This document shows positions 15,192-23,325 of a stretch of DNA of 34,802 nucleotides, one piece after another; the stretch's first letter is position 1, and each line of letters opens with the position of its first letter. The notes beneath the pieces were generated by a model, which had not been told where the DNA came from, made no database searches, and was given only the letters and a program-made list of their open reading frames with translations. Source of the stretch: JADLEX01 sp964586775 (GTDB lineage: Bacteria > Lernaellota > Lernaellaia > JACKCT01); contig CAZPJD010000264.1 of the NCBI GenBank assembly GCA_964586775.1, positions 1 to 34,802 of the forward strand. Direction: 5' to 3'. A program made the position numbers and the translations under genes.

Positions 15192-15980
15192 CTACGAACC
15201 CTGCGTGATGGACTCCCGGCCCATGGTCTTGGCGGCTTCGGGCGCGGCGTTCGCCTCGGCGACCGTGGCGGTCTCGCCCGGCCCCAGCGTCTTTTCCGCC
15301 GCGACGGCCTCGGGCTTCACGAGACCCAGCTCGATCTCGAACTGACGCAGGGTCTCGTTGGCCTGCAATTTCTCCGCTTCCTTCTCCAGCTCGAATTCTT
15401 CCGCCCCGACGTGGTCGAGCGCGAGTTCGAGCCGCGCCTGGGACTGCGCGGCGCGTTCCTCGATCTTGCGGATCATCTCGTCGTGCGTCTGGTCGATGCT
15501 GCCGACCTCGAAGGTCTGCATCGTGTGCGCCACGCGGTTTTGCCATTCGGTCTGCTTGGCGACACTGATCGCGCGCAGGGCGTCCTTGATCTTGCGGTCG
15601 CGCTCGGCCATGAACGCGTTCTTGACGCGCTGCGCCTTGTCGAATGCCTTCTCCGAAATCTCCATGTTGGAGTTCGCGGAGACGAGATCCTTCTGCACCT
15701 GTTCGAGCGTCGTGGCGAAATTGAGCGCCATGTCGCGCTTATCCCCCAGCAGCGCCGCCTTGATCTTGGCCTTGAGCTGCTTCTCCTGCTCGACCAGCGA
15801 ATCGCGCTGCTTCTGCGCGAGGACGACGTTGGCTTTGACCATGGCGATATTTTCGTTCATGGCGGGGATCTGGTCGTTCAGATCCCGGATATTTTGTTGC
15901 AGAATCTTCTCGGGATCCTCGAGCGAATCGACGGCGCCGCCGAAGGTGGCGCGCAGCCATCGCATGAGCCGTTTGAACAT
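15192..15980 (-). CDS. PspA/IM30 (Vipp1) family membrane-stress protein
   Basis: 262 residues. The ATG at 15980 with a GGGAGA site gives the family N-terminus MFKRLMRWLRATFGGAVDSL, an amphipathic membrane-binding helix. EDPEKILQQNIRDLNDQIPAMNENIA is the conserved helix that follows. A long coiled coil continues to about residue 225. The tail (about 225-262) is Ala/Glu-rich and of low complexity. Members form ring or rod assemblies on the inner membrane and protect it against stress. It is divergent from an ECF sigma factor gene across 129 bp and upstream of the degenerate GGDEF gene, consistent with an envelope-stress locus. No pspB, pspC or pspF is in view. Confidence 0.9.
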   Translation of the reverse strand: MFKRLMRWLRATFGGAVDSLEDPEKILQQNIRDLNDQIPAMNENIAMVKANVVLAQKQRDSLVEQEKQLKAKIKAALLGDKRDMALNFATTLEQVQKDLVSANSNMEISEKAFDKAQRVKNAFMAERDRKIKDALRAISVAKQTEWQNRVAHTMQTFEVGSIDQTHDEMIRKIEERAAQSQARLELALDHVGAEEFELEKEAEKLQANETLRQFEIELGLVKPEAVAAEKTLGPGETATVAEANAAPEAAKTMGRESITQGS

Positions 15981-16109
15981 GGTGGTCTCCCGTCGAACGA
16001 CGCTGAAATAAACCAGCATGATACTTAGCCCCCGGTCGGGACGACGGTCAAGCCACGCCGGGGGCCGGTCCGGAAGGCGCGATCGGATTTAACCGATATC
16101 GGGGAGCCG

Positions 16110-16712
16110 GTGTCCAAGTTCGGGATCAAAACGCGGGACGACGCCATGGTCCGGCCGGCCCGGACGGGCGACTGGGAAAATTTGGACGACCGGGAGCTGG
16201 TGCGGGCTTTCGCCCGGGGCGAGGTCGCCGCGTTCGAGGAGATCATGAAGCGCCACCGGCGCATGGTGTATTTCGCGGCGCTTCGCGTCACGGGGACGCA
16301 CCACGACGCCGACGAGGCGGCGCAAAAGGCGTTCATTTCGGTGTACCGCAACCTGCACCGATTCGAGCACGCGAGCGCGCTGAAGACGTGGATCTTTCGC
16401 ATCGCGATCAATACGGCCAAGAATCAGGTGCGGGATCGGTCGCGCCGCGAGGGCGACGAGCTGGTCGATCGCCACGCGGACGCGTCGGCCGGGGCGCCTG
16501 AACGCATCGAGGCCGAGCAGCAACGTCAGCGCGTGCGGCGCGCGGTCGAAACGCTGCCGCCGCGCCAGCGCGAGGTGGTGGAGCTGCGGATCGAGCACGA
16601 ACTGCCGTTCGCCGAGGTCGCCGAGGTGCTGGGGTGCAGCGTCAACACGGCCAAGGTGAACTTTCATCATGCCGTCAAGGCCCTTCGGCGAAAACTCGCC
16701 GAGGGCGATTGA
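16110..16712 (+). CDS. ECF-type RNA polymerase sigma factor
   Basis: 200 residues from a GTG at 16110 behind GGGGAG; an ATG at 16146 would also leave both domains whole. Region 2 (about 20-95) reads LVRAFARGEVAAFEEIMKRH, then DADEAAQKAFISVYRNL and LKTWIFRIAINTAKNQVRDR. Region 4 (about 140-195) reads LPPRQREVVELRIEHELPF and AEVLGCSVNTAKVNFHHAVK, the -35-recognising helix-turn-helix. No extra C-terminal domain is present. It leads an apparent operon with a single-pass membrane protein and a Spy-like periplasmic protein, the usual layout of envelope-stress sigma operons, where the membrane partner restrains the sigma factor. Confidence 0.93.
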   Translation: MSKFGIKTRDDAMVRPARTGDWENLDDRELVRAFARGEVAAFEEIMKRHRRMVYFAALRVTGTHHDADEAAQKAFISVYRNLHRFEHASALKTWIFRIAINTAKNQVRDRSRREGDELVDRHADASAGAPERIEAEQQRQRVRRAVETLPPRQREVVELRIEHELPFAEVAEVLGCSVNTAKVNFHHAVKALRRKLAEGD

Positions 16713-16727
16713 ATTCGGGACGAAGTC

Positions 16728-17360
16728 ATGGCGAATCGAATGGACGAAAATCGAAACGCGCCCGGCGACGAACGGGATCTCGACGGGCTCGACGACGCCG
16801 ATCGGGCGCTCGTCGCCGATCTCGCGCCGGATGTGCTCCCCGATCCCGGCGAGGCGTATTTCGCGTCGCTCGGAGATCGCGTGTTGCGGCGCATCGCCGA
16901 GGAGGACGCGACGAACGCGTCGCTCGCCGAACGGACCCCGTGGTGGAAGGGCTTCGCCGAGGCGCTGCGCATCCGGCCCGTGGCGATCGGGATTCCCGCG
17001 GCGGTCGCCGTCGCGATGATCGCTGTGCTGATCCTGCGCCCCACGTCCCGGATTCCGGGTCTTGATTGGGAAACCCTCGACGCGGCCGCCATCGAGCGCG
17101 AAGCGAAGCGTCTGAATCCCGCGCGAACGCTGATGGTGCCGAGCGAATTGGAGTCGTCGGCGGCGACCGATCTGGGCGCAGAGTCCGACGACTCGGCGAT
17201 CGAGATCACGGTGGACTTCGATGACATGGACGTGTCGGCCCAGGGCATCGCGCCGCCCTATGTCCCGGTGGCGGATGTGTCGGGCGCGGCGCTCAGCGAC
17301 GAGGAACTGACGGAGCTGCGCGAGCGGCTCGGCGAGGCGCTGGATTCGCTGAAAATCTGA
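16728..17360 (+). CDS. Single-pass membrane protein, putative anti-sigma factor
   Basis: 210 residues, starting 15 nt after the sigma gene. The N-terminal 80 residues are soluble, acidic and presumably cytoplasmic (LDDADRALVADLAPDVLPDPGEAYF). A membrane helix spans about 84-104 (PVAIGIPAAVAVAMIAVLIL). The rest is an acidic, probably periplasmic tail ending LTELRERLGEALDSLKI. No HxxxCxxC zinc anti-sigma motif is present, so assignment rests on position, topology and the DPGEAYFASLGDRVLRRI helix, which resembles sigma-binding regions of some unannotated anti-sigma factors. Confidence 0.6.
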   Translation: MANRMDENRNAPGDERDLDGLDDADRALVADLAPDVLPDPGEAYFASLGDRVLRRIAEEDATNASLAERTPWWKGFAEALRIRPVAIGIPAAVAVAMIAVLILRPTSRIPGLDWETLDAAAIEREAKRLNPARTLMVPSELESSAATDLGAESDDSAIEITVDFDDMDVSAQGIAPPYVPVADVSGAALSDEELTELRERLGEALDSLKI

Positions 17361-17391
17361 CGGACGACGAAGGAATGACGGGGAGACGACG

Positions 17392-17970
17392 ATGAGAACG
17401 GGACTGAAGTTGGCGGCAATGGGGATCGCGGGAATCGCGGTGCTGATGCTGGTCGCGCCGTCGTCGGCGCAGGACGACCCGGGCGAGCGTGACCGCGTCT
17501 GGAAGCAGATGGAGACGATGCGGATCCTCAAGCTCACCGAGGTGCTGGAGCCCAGCGACGAACAGCTCGCCAAGCTCATTCCCGTGGTGAAGGCTTACGC
17601 CGAGGCGCAGCGCACCAAGATGGGCGAACGCGACGCGATCCTGCGCGAGTTGGAAGAGCAGGGGAAGACCGGCGCGAAACCCGACGCGGCGGCGGTGCGC
17701 GCGAACATCAAGAAAATTCTGGAGATCGAAAACGGCATGATGGGCGTGCGCCGCGCGCACTACGATCAGATGGAAAAGCTGCTCGACGCACGCCAGATGG
17801 CCCGCTACATGCTCTTCGAGGTGCGTTTCCACGACGAGGTGCAGGGCTTCATGTCGGATCTCAAGCGCCGCCACGACCGCCGGATGCGTCGGTTCATGCA
17901 CGGCGGTCCGGGCGGCCCGGGCGGCAAGGGCGATCCGACCGAGAACGATCCGCCGCAAAGACCCGAATAA
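17392..17970 (+). CDS. Periplasmic Spy/CpxP-like helical protein
   Basis: 192 residues, ATG 31 nt after the putative anti-sigma gene, behind GGGGAG. Residues 1-26 are a signal peptide (LAAMGIAGIAVLMLVAPSSA). The mature protein is all helix and highly charged: WKQMETMRILKLTEVLEPSDEQLAKLIPVV, then a long helical hairpin, then LLDARQMARYMLFEVRFHDE. That pattern of a short LTE..EPS(D)EQ turn followed by helices resembles Spy/CpxP and LTXXQ-type periplasmic chaperones or metal sensors. The C-terminus is a Gly/Pro/His-rich tail (MHGGPGGPGGKG). It is likely the stress output or the sensor of the sigma operon. Confidence 0.65.
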   Translation: MRTGLKLAAMGIAGIAVLMLVAPSSAQDDPGERDRVWKQMETMRILKLTEVLEPSDEQLAKLIPVVKAYAEAQRTKMGERDAILRELEEQGKTGAKPDAAAVRANIKKILEIENGMMGVRRAHYDQMEKLLDARQMARYMLFEVRFHDEVQGFMSDLKRRHDRRMRRFMHGGPGGPGGKGDPTENDPPQRPE

Positions 17971-18132
17971 TCTCGTCGACAACACGTGCCGATCCGGGCA
18001 AATTGCCCGCGTCGCGTCCGCGCGGGGCATTCAGCGCGCTTGAATTTCACCCCCCGTGCGGCTAAAGAAGCGCTGTTTCGGCGCTTCCTCGCGCCGGACG
18101 CAACGGGCGCGCGCGCCCACGGAGCACGTCGC

Positions 18133-19371
18133 ATGAAGATCTGCGTCCTTGGTCTCGGATACATCGGTCTGCCCACCGCGAGCGTGCTCGCCACGGCGGG
18201 GCACGAGGTGGTCGGCGTCGATGTCAACGCGCGCGTGGTGGAACTCATCAACCACGGGCAGATCCACATCGAGGAAAAGGGCCTCAAGACGCTCTTCGGC
18301 GCGGCGGTGCGTTCGGGCAACCTGACCGCGAGCCGCAAGCCCGTCGCGGCGGACGTCTTCATCCTGTGCGTGCCGACGCCCGAGACGGGTCACAAGGCCG
18401 ACCTGACGTTTCTGGTCGAGGCCGCGAAGTCGGTCGCGCCGGTACTGAAAAAGGGAAACCTGCTCGTCGTCGAGTCCACGATTCCGCCGGGCGCGACGGA
18501 AAAGGTCGTGCTGCCCGAGCTCGAGAAGACGAAGCTGGAGCCGGGCAAGGACTACCACGTCGCGCACTGCCCCGAGCGCGTGCTGCCGGGCAGCATCCTG
18601 AAGGAACTGGTCGAAAACGACCGCGTCATCGGCGGTCTGACCCCCGCGTGCGCCAAGCGCGCCGCCGAGGTCTACGGCAGCTTCGTGCAGGGAAACATCG
18701 CGATATGCGACCTGCGTACCGCGGAAACCGTGAAGCTGGTCGAGAACTCGTTCCGCGACGTCAACGTCGCCTTCGCCAATACGGTCAGCAATATCGCCCT
18801 CGAGCTGGGCATCGACAGCGATCAGGTCATCCGCTTCGCCAACATGCACCCGCGCGTGAACATCCTGAAACCCGGCCCGGGCGTGGGCGGCCACTGCATC
18901 CCCATCGATCCGTGGTTTCTGGTCGAAGCCGCGCCGGGCTCGACCGCGCTGCTCAAGGCCGCGCGCCGCGTCAACGACGATCGCCCGGTCGTGATGGCGA
19001 AGATCCTGAAAAAGCTCGTGGGCCGCGTCCGCAACCCCAAAGTCGCGATTCTGGGCGTCAGCTACAAGGGCGACGTGGACGATGTGCGCGACACGCCCGC
19101 CGACATCGCCATCGACGCGCTCGAAAAATTCGGGATCGACGTGGCGGTCTACGACCCGCACGTGAAGATTTACCGCAAGGATCTCGTCACGCTCGAACAG
19201 GCGCTCGCCGGGGCCGACGCCGCGGCGATCCTGTCCGCTCACAGCGACTTCAAGTACCTCGCGCCCGACCGTGTGGGTGGCCTGATGCGCGCGCGGCGGC
19301 TGCTCGATCCCTTCCACATGGTGGATCTGGCCGCGTGGCGAGGCGCCGGCTTCGAGGTCGTGACGGTCTGA
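18133..19371 (+). CDS. wecC: UDP-N-acetyl-D-mannosamine dehydrogenase
   Basis: 412 residues. The ATG at 18133 gives the Rossmann start MKICVLGLGYIGLPTASVLA (GxGxxG at 7-12); open frame before it is not protein-like. It oxidises the C6 of a UDP-sugar twice with NAD to the uronic acid. The catalytic Cys255 lies in GPGVGGHCIPIDPWFL, and the PWF variant favours the UDP-ManNAc branch over UDP-glucose dehydrogenase. Other signatures are CVPTPE, ESTIPPGATE, HCPERVLPG, ETVKLVENSFRDVNVAF and GVSYKGDVDDVRDTPA. No other polysaccharide genes surround it, so its pathway partners are elsewhere. UDP-GlcNAc dehydrogenase is the closest alternative. Confidence 0.9.
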   Translation: MKICVLGLGYIGLPTASVLATAGHEVVGVDVNARVVELINHGQIHIEEKGLKTLFGAAVRSGNLTASRKPVAADVFILCVPTPETGHKADLTFLVEAAKSVAPVLKKGNLLVVESTIPPGATEKVVLPELEKTKLEPGKDYHVAHCPERVLPGSILKELVENDRVIGGLTPACAKRAAEVYGSFVQGNIAICDLRTAETVKLVENSFRDVNVAFANTVSNIALELGIDSDQVIRFANMHPRVNILKPGPGVGGHCIPIDPWFLVEAAPGSTALLKAARRVNDDRPVVMAKILKKLVGRVRNPKVAILGVSYKGDVDDVRDTPADIAIDALEKFGIDVAVYDPHVKIYRKDLVTLEQALAGADAAAILSAHSDFKYLAPDRVGGLMRARRLLDPFHMVDLAAWRGAGFEVVTV

Positions 19372-19386
19372 TTCCCGGCCGCGATG

Positions 19387-21726
19387 TCACTTCGCGGCGG
19401 GCCTCACGCCAAAGAGCCAGAATTCGCGCGCGTCGTCGCTGTGGATCATGTTCGTCCCGCCGGTGAACGGCGCGGGCGGCCCCGAGCCGGGCACGCGCGT
19501 CCAGTCATCGCCGTCGAAGCGCCACATATCACGCAGCGCCCCCGACGTCTGCGAGTGCCCGCCGAAGAGCAGAATCGCGCGTTCCTTCGGGTCCCAGACC
19601 AAATTCGGATTCGTGCGCGCTGGGGGCGTGGTTTTGGTCGCGACGCGCCGCCAGTCGCGGCCGTCGAAAGCCCATGTCTCGGCGAGATCCCCCGACGTTT
19701 CGTTGAATCCGCCGAAGAGCACACCCACGTCGCGACGCATGTCGTAGCACCAGCCAAAGCCGATGACGGCGTTTGGCGCGGCGGTCGTGGGGATTCGCCG
19801 CCACGTATTGCCGTTGTATGCCCACGTTTCGAGCGCGGCGCGCTCGGCGGGCTTGTCCCCGGCTTGGGCGACGCCCATGCCGCCGAAGAGCAGTGCGCCG
19901 TGCGAACCGCCGGCGAACGCCGCGCCCCGCCGCGCGGAAGGCGCGCTATTCGCGGCGATTTCTTTCCACGCGTTTTTGTCGAAGATCCACGTGTCGCCCA
20001 TTTCGCGCGTGTTGTCGAAGCCGCCGAAGAGCGCCGCCCGGCCGTCCGCGAGCGACGCGATCGCGGCGTCGAATCGCGCCGGGGGCGAGGGCGCGCCGCG
20101 ATGTTCGATCCATGCCTCGCCGTCCCGAATCCAGGTGTCACCGAAGGGGCGGTTCTTGCCCCGCGACGCGCCGCCGAAGACGAACGCGCGTCCATCTGCG
20201 ACCCCTGCGGACGCCGAGCTTCGCGCGTCGGGACCGCCGCCCGATACCGCGCGCCACGATGAGCCGACCCATTGGCGGGCGTCCGACAGATCGCCCGCCT
20301 CGGGCCGCTGACCGAACGCGACGACCGGCCCGCCGTTTGCGCTGCTTGGCGCAATCCACGCGACGTGCCGCGAACGGGGCGAGTCGAGCGTCGCGCCTGG
20401 CTGCGCCTCCCATCGGCCATCGCGATAGAGCCACGCGTCGGCGAGGTACGCGTCGGGCTCGTCGGGATTGCCCGTTTTGCCGAACCCGCCGAACAGCCAG
20501 ACGCCGCGCCGGGCGGGGTCGTAGACCATTCGGTGATCGACGCGCGGCGAGGGCGCGACGGGCGTGTCGATCCTTGTCCAGCGCTCGCCATCGAACTCCC
20601 ACGTGTCGCCGAAGGGGTGCGTTTCGTCGCCGCCGCCGAAGAGGACCCACACGCCTCGGCCCACATCGAAGGCCATCGAAGCGAACGCACGGGGCGAGGG
20701 TCTCGGCTCCGCGTTCACGGCCCGCCACTTGTCGCCATCGAAGATCCATGCGTCGTCCCGCATGGCGCGCGAGGGCGTGTCGTCCACGGATGCGTCGTCG
20801 CTCCCCGAGCGCACGACCTGCACCACACCCGCGCGCGCGTTTTCGACGAGGGCGATCTGCGCGTAGGACCAGACGGGGGAGGGCGGAGATTCCGCAGCGA
20901 AGCTCGCGCCGTCAAAGGACCACAGGTCGTCGCGCGCCGCGCCATCGCCGAATCCGCTGAAGACGTACGCGCGGCCGTCGGCGGGATCGCGTGCGGCGCG
21001 GGCGTTGCTGCGTCGGGGCGGATGCGAGTCCGCTTCGAGCTTCGTCCACGCGCCGCCGCGCCAGATCCACATGTCGTCGAGGTCCTCGAGTTCGCCGCCG
21101 GTGCCCGGCCCGAACCCGCCCACCAGCAGCACGCCCCCTTCGTGCGCGACCATCGTCGCCAAACTGCGCGGCGAGGGTGCGTCGGGCGACGTCGCACGCT
21201 GCCATCGGCCTTCGCGCCATAGCCACGTGTCGTTCAGGTCGCCGGTGGTGGCGCTGAATCCGCCGAAGAGCAGCATCGCATTCGAGCCGGCGTCCCACGC
21301 GGCGGCCGCATTCGATCGGGGTGGCGGGGCCGTGGCGGACTCGACGCGCGTCCACCGGTCCCGGCCCAGCAGCCACGTGTCGCCCAAATAGCGGCCGTCC
21401 TCGCTCATTCCGCCAAAGAGGACGATGCCGCCCGGCGTCGCGACGAGCACATGACCGACGCGCGCGTCCGGCGATGCGCCTTCGAGACGCGACCACGTAC
21501 CACCTCGAAAAACCCATGTTCCCTCGGAGTGCGCCCCCCCGGGGGTCGAACCGCCGAAGACGTAGACGTCGCCCGTTCGGGGATCGGCCGCCGCTGCGAA
21601 GGCGCTGACGGGCTCGGGCAGGGGCGGTAGGACGGCCCAACTCGACGGTCCGGCCGCCGAAACCGCCGCCGAAGCGGCGATCAGGCCGACGCAGATCGCC
21701 GCAAAACGGGCGATTCGCAAATTCAT
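19387..21726 (-). CDS. Large secreted kelch-repeat protein
   Basis: 779 residues. The ATG at 21726 with an AGGAGTTGG site starts a signal peptide (residues 1-24, LRIARFAAICVGLIAASAAVSA). The whole mature protein is a series of about 14-15 kelch units of roughly 50 residues, each with the pattern xLFGGxxxxxx(L/F)xDTWxxDGxxWxRxxxxxxPxxR. Examples are IVLFGGMSEDGRYLGDTW, MLLFGGFSATTGDLNDTW and AILLFGGHSQTSGALRDMW. This would fold into about two seven-bladed beta-propellers. There is no catalytic domain, sorting tail or membrane anchor. Kelch propellers bind proteins or glycans; the ligand here is unknown. It is convergent with wecC and divergent from the FYDLN gene. Confidence 0.88.
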   Translation of the reverse strand: MNLRIARFAAICVGLIAASAAVSAAGPSSWAVLPPLPEPVSAFAAAADPRTGDVYVFGGSTPGGAHSEGTWVFRGGTWSRLEGASPDARVGHVLVATPGGIVLFGGMSEDGRYLGDTWLLGRDRWTRVESATAPPPRSNAAAAWDAGSNAMLLFGGFSATTGDLNDTWLWREGRWQRATSPDAPSPRSLATMVAHEGGVLLVGGFGPGTGGELEDLDDMWIWRGGAWTKLEADSHPPRRSNARAARDPADGRAYVFSGFGDGAARDDLWSFDGASFAAESPPSPVWSYAQIALVENARAGVVQVVRSGSDDASVDDTPSRAMRDDAWIFDGDKWRAVNAEPRPSPRAFASMAFDVGRGVWVLFGGGDETHPFGDTWEFDGERWTRIDTPVAPSPRVDHRMVYDPARRGVWLFGGFGKTGNPDEPDAYLADAWLYRDGRWEAQPGATLDSPRSRHVAWIAPSSANGGPVVAFGQRPEAGDLSDARQWVGSSWRAVSGGGPDARSSASAGVADGRAFVFGGASRGKNRPFGDTWIRDGEAWIEHRGAPSPPARFDAAIASLADGRAALFGGFDNTREMGDTWIFDKNAWKEIAANSAPSARRGAAFAGGSHGALLFGGMGVAQAGDKPAERAALETWAYNGNTWRRIPTTAAPNAVIGFGWCYDMRRDVGVLFGGFNETSGDLAETWAFDGRDWRRVATKTTPPARTNPNLVWDPKERAILLFGGHSQTSGALRDMWRFDGDDWTRVPGSGPPAPFTGGTNMIHSDDAREFWLFGVRPAAK

Positions 21727-21825
21727 CCAACTCCTGCCGGCGCCCGGCTTGATCCGCCGATGGGCATTTGTTATAGGAAGCGCCGTTTGAATAAACCCTC
21801 GAAGGCCCGTCGGAGGTTCTTTTAC

Positions 21826-22116
21826 ATGGCGAAGCCCGAACTCGGGAAACGACATCGCTGTTATTCCTGCGGATGCGCCTTTTATGATCTGGGCAAACCC
21901 GCGGCCCTGTGTCCCCGTTGCGGCGCGGACCAGGCCACGGCCCCGAAGTTTTCGGTGCCGAGCACTTCCAAAGCCTCGATCGCGGCCATGCGCGAAACCC
22001 CGATTCCCATCGACGACGACGAGGTCGAGACGGAAATCGGGACGGAGTTCGACGAGTTCGGCGACGTGACCGCGCTGGACGAAGACGACGTCGAGATCAG
22101 CGAAGAGGAAGAATAG
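21826..22116 (+). CDS. FYDLN-acid (TIGR02300-type) zinc-binding protein
   Basis: 96 residues. The ATG at 21826 with GGAGG 10 nt upstream gives MAKPELGKRHRCYSCG, the conserved start of the family; a longer in-frame start at 21760 is rejected. Two CxxC pairs (Cys12/15, Cys29/32) make a zinc knuckle, flanking CAFYDLGKPAALCPRCG, here FYDLG instead of FYDLN. The C-terminal half is strongly acidic (IDDDEVETEIG to EISEEEE). The family is widespread in alpha- and deltaproteobacteria and its function is unknown. The last 20 bp overlap a convergent membrane-protein gene. Confidence 0.9.
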   Translation: MAKPELGKRHRCYSCGCAFYDLGKPAALCPRCGADQATAPKFSVPSTSKASIAAMRETPIPIDDDEVETEIGTEFDEFGDVTALDEDDVEISEEEE

Positions 22117-22540
22117 GTCCGGGCGTCGGCGTCGCGGCGGTCGTACCTCCGCGACGCAGCGCCACCCGGTGCGCGTCCCACGCCGACCAGACCCACAGCG
22201 TGATCGCCGGTCCGCCGCCGATCAGGACGCCGCGAAAGAGCCACCCCGACAAACCGGGCGTAGGCGGCGTCGTCACGAGCGTCGGGTCCGCGATCACGTC
22301 CATCATCGCGAAATACGCCGAAAAACCCCTCCAGATTCCGTAGAACAAAAAGCCGAGCCCCGCGAGAACGCCCACCACGATGGCCGCGCCCTTGGCGACC
22401 TGCCCGTTATAGATCTGGCCGAGGCCGGGGCACACGAGCCCCGAAAGCATCGCCGCCTTGCGCGCGCGGTCGCGCGGTGTTTCCTCGTAACGATCCGGGG
22501 GTTTCAGCCCGGGTCGGTTTCGCGTTTGATCCGTTGCCAC
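22097..22540 (-). CDS. Small integral membrane protein (TM2/DUF5683-like)
   Basis: 147 residues from a GTG at 22540 with a perfect GGAGGAAT site inside the end of mazG, overlapping it by 37 bp. Three hydrophobic helices are visible. The first contains SGLVCPGLGQIYNGQVAKG, the proline-glycine-glutamine-tyrosine pattern (PGLGQxYNG) of TM2-type domains. The second is AIVVGVLAGLGFLFYGIW and the third GVLIGGGPAITLWVWSAWDA. The N-terminus is soluble and basic. Function is unknown. It is the last gene of the operon. Confidence 0.75.
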   Translation of the reverse strand: MATDQTRNRPGLKPPDRYEETPRDRARKAAMLSGLVCPGLGQIYNGQVAKGAAIVVGVLAGLGFLFYGIWRGFSAYFAMMDVIADPTLVTTPPTPGLSGWLFRGVLIGGGPAITLWVWSAWDAHRVALRRGGTTAATPTPGPILPLR

Positions 22541-23325
22541 AATTCCTCCAACTCCGCCACGCTCTTGTCCTCGAACCGTGCGCCCGACTCGGAGAGCAAA
22601 TCCTCGAGCGCGGCGAAGCGCCGTTCGAACTTCGCCGTGGCGCGGCGCAGCCCGTCCTCCGCACTGACACCGAGGTGGCGTCCGTAGTTCACCAGCACGA
22701 AAAACAGATCGCCCAGCTCCTCCTCGATACGCCCCGCGTCGCCATCGCGGCGCGCTTCTTCGAGTTCATCGATCTCCTCGCGCACCTTGTCGTACACCTG
22801 CTCGGCGTTCTCCCAGTCGAAACCCGCCTTGGCCGCACGTTCGCTGATGCGAAACGCGCGCAGCAGCGCGGGCAGCGACGCGGGGACCTTCGACAAAATG
22901 TGGTGCGTACGGTCGGTTTTCCCCTCGGCCTTTTTGATTTCGGACCACTGCGTGACCACTTGGTCCGGCGTCAGGTGCTCGCGTTCGCCGAAGATGTGCG
23001 GGTGGCGACGCACCATCTTTTCGCCCAGCGTCTGCGAGACGGCGTCCATGGAAAAGTGCCCATCCTGCTCGGCGAGCCGCGCGAGAAAGAGCACTTCCCA
23101 CAGAACGTCGCCCAGTTCCTCGCGCAGTCCGGCGAAGTCGCCGCGATCCACCGCGTCGAGCGCCTCGTACACCTCTTCGAGGAAATATTTGCGCAGGCTC
23201 GCGTACGTCTGTTCGTTATCCCACGGGCAGCCGTTTTCGCCGCGCAGCGCCCGGATGATCTCGACGCACGCGTCGAAGTCGTACTCGCCGCGCGCGATGG
23301 CGTCTTTCAGGCGATCCGAGATCAT
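22504..23325 (-). CDS. mazG: Nucleoside triphosphate pyrophosphohydrolase MazG
   Basis: 273 residues, the length of full two-domain MazG. The ATG at 23325 overlaps the previous stop as ATGA. It hydrolyses (d)NTPs to monophosphates and pyrophosphate and is linked to housekeeping of aberrant nucleotides. Both domains keep the magnesium-binding motif: EEVYEALDAVDRGDF then EELGDVLWEVLF in the N-terminal half, and EEIDELEEARRDGD then EEELGDLFFVLV in the C-terminal half. CPWDNEQTYASLRKYFLEE and RRHPHIFGE are further family signatures. No frameshift or loss is seen. Confidence 0.95.
   Translation of the reverse strand: MISDRLKDAIARGEYDFDACVEIIRALRGENGCPWDNEQTYASLRKYFLEEVYEALDAVDRGDFAGLREELGDVLWEVLFLARLAEQDGHFSMDAVSQTLGEKMVRRHPHIFGEREHLTPDQVVTQWSEIKKAEGKTDRTHHILSKVPASLPALLRAFRISERAAKAGFDWENAEQVYDKVREEIDELEEARRDGDAGRIEEELGDLFFVLVNYGRHLGVSAEDGLRRATAKFERRFAALEDLLSESGARFEDKSVAELEELWQRIKRETDPG

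Noticed and set aside
18067..18087. Perfect 7-bp hairpin GAAGCGC/GCGCTTC after the Spy-like gene
   Set aside because: No T run follows, so it is not an intrinsic terminator. It may be a chance palindrome in GC-rich DNA.
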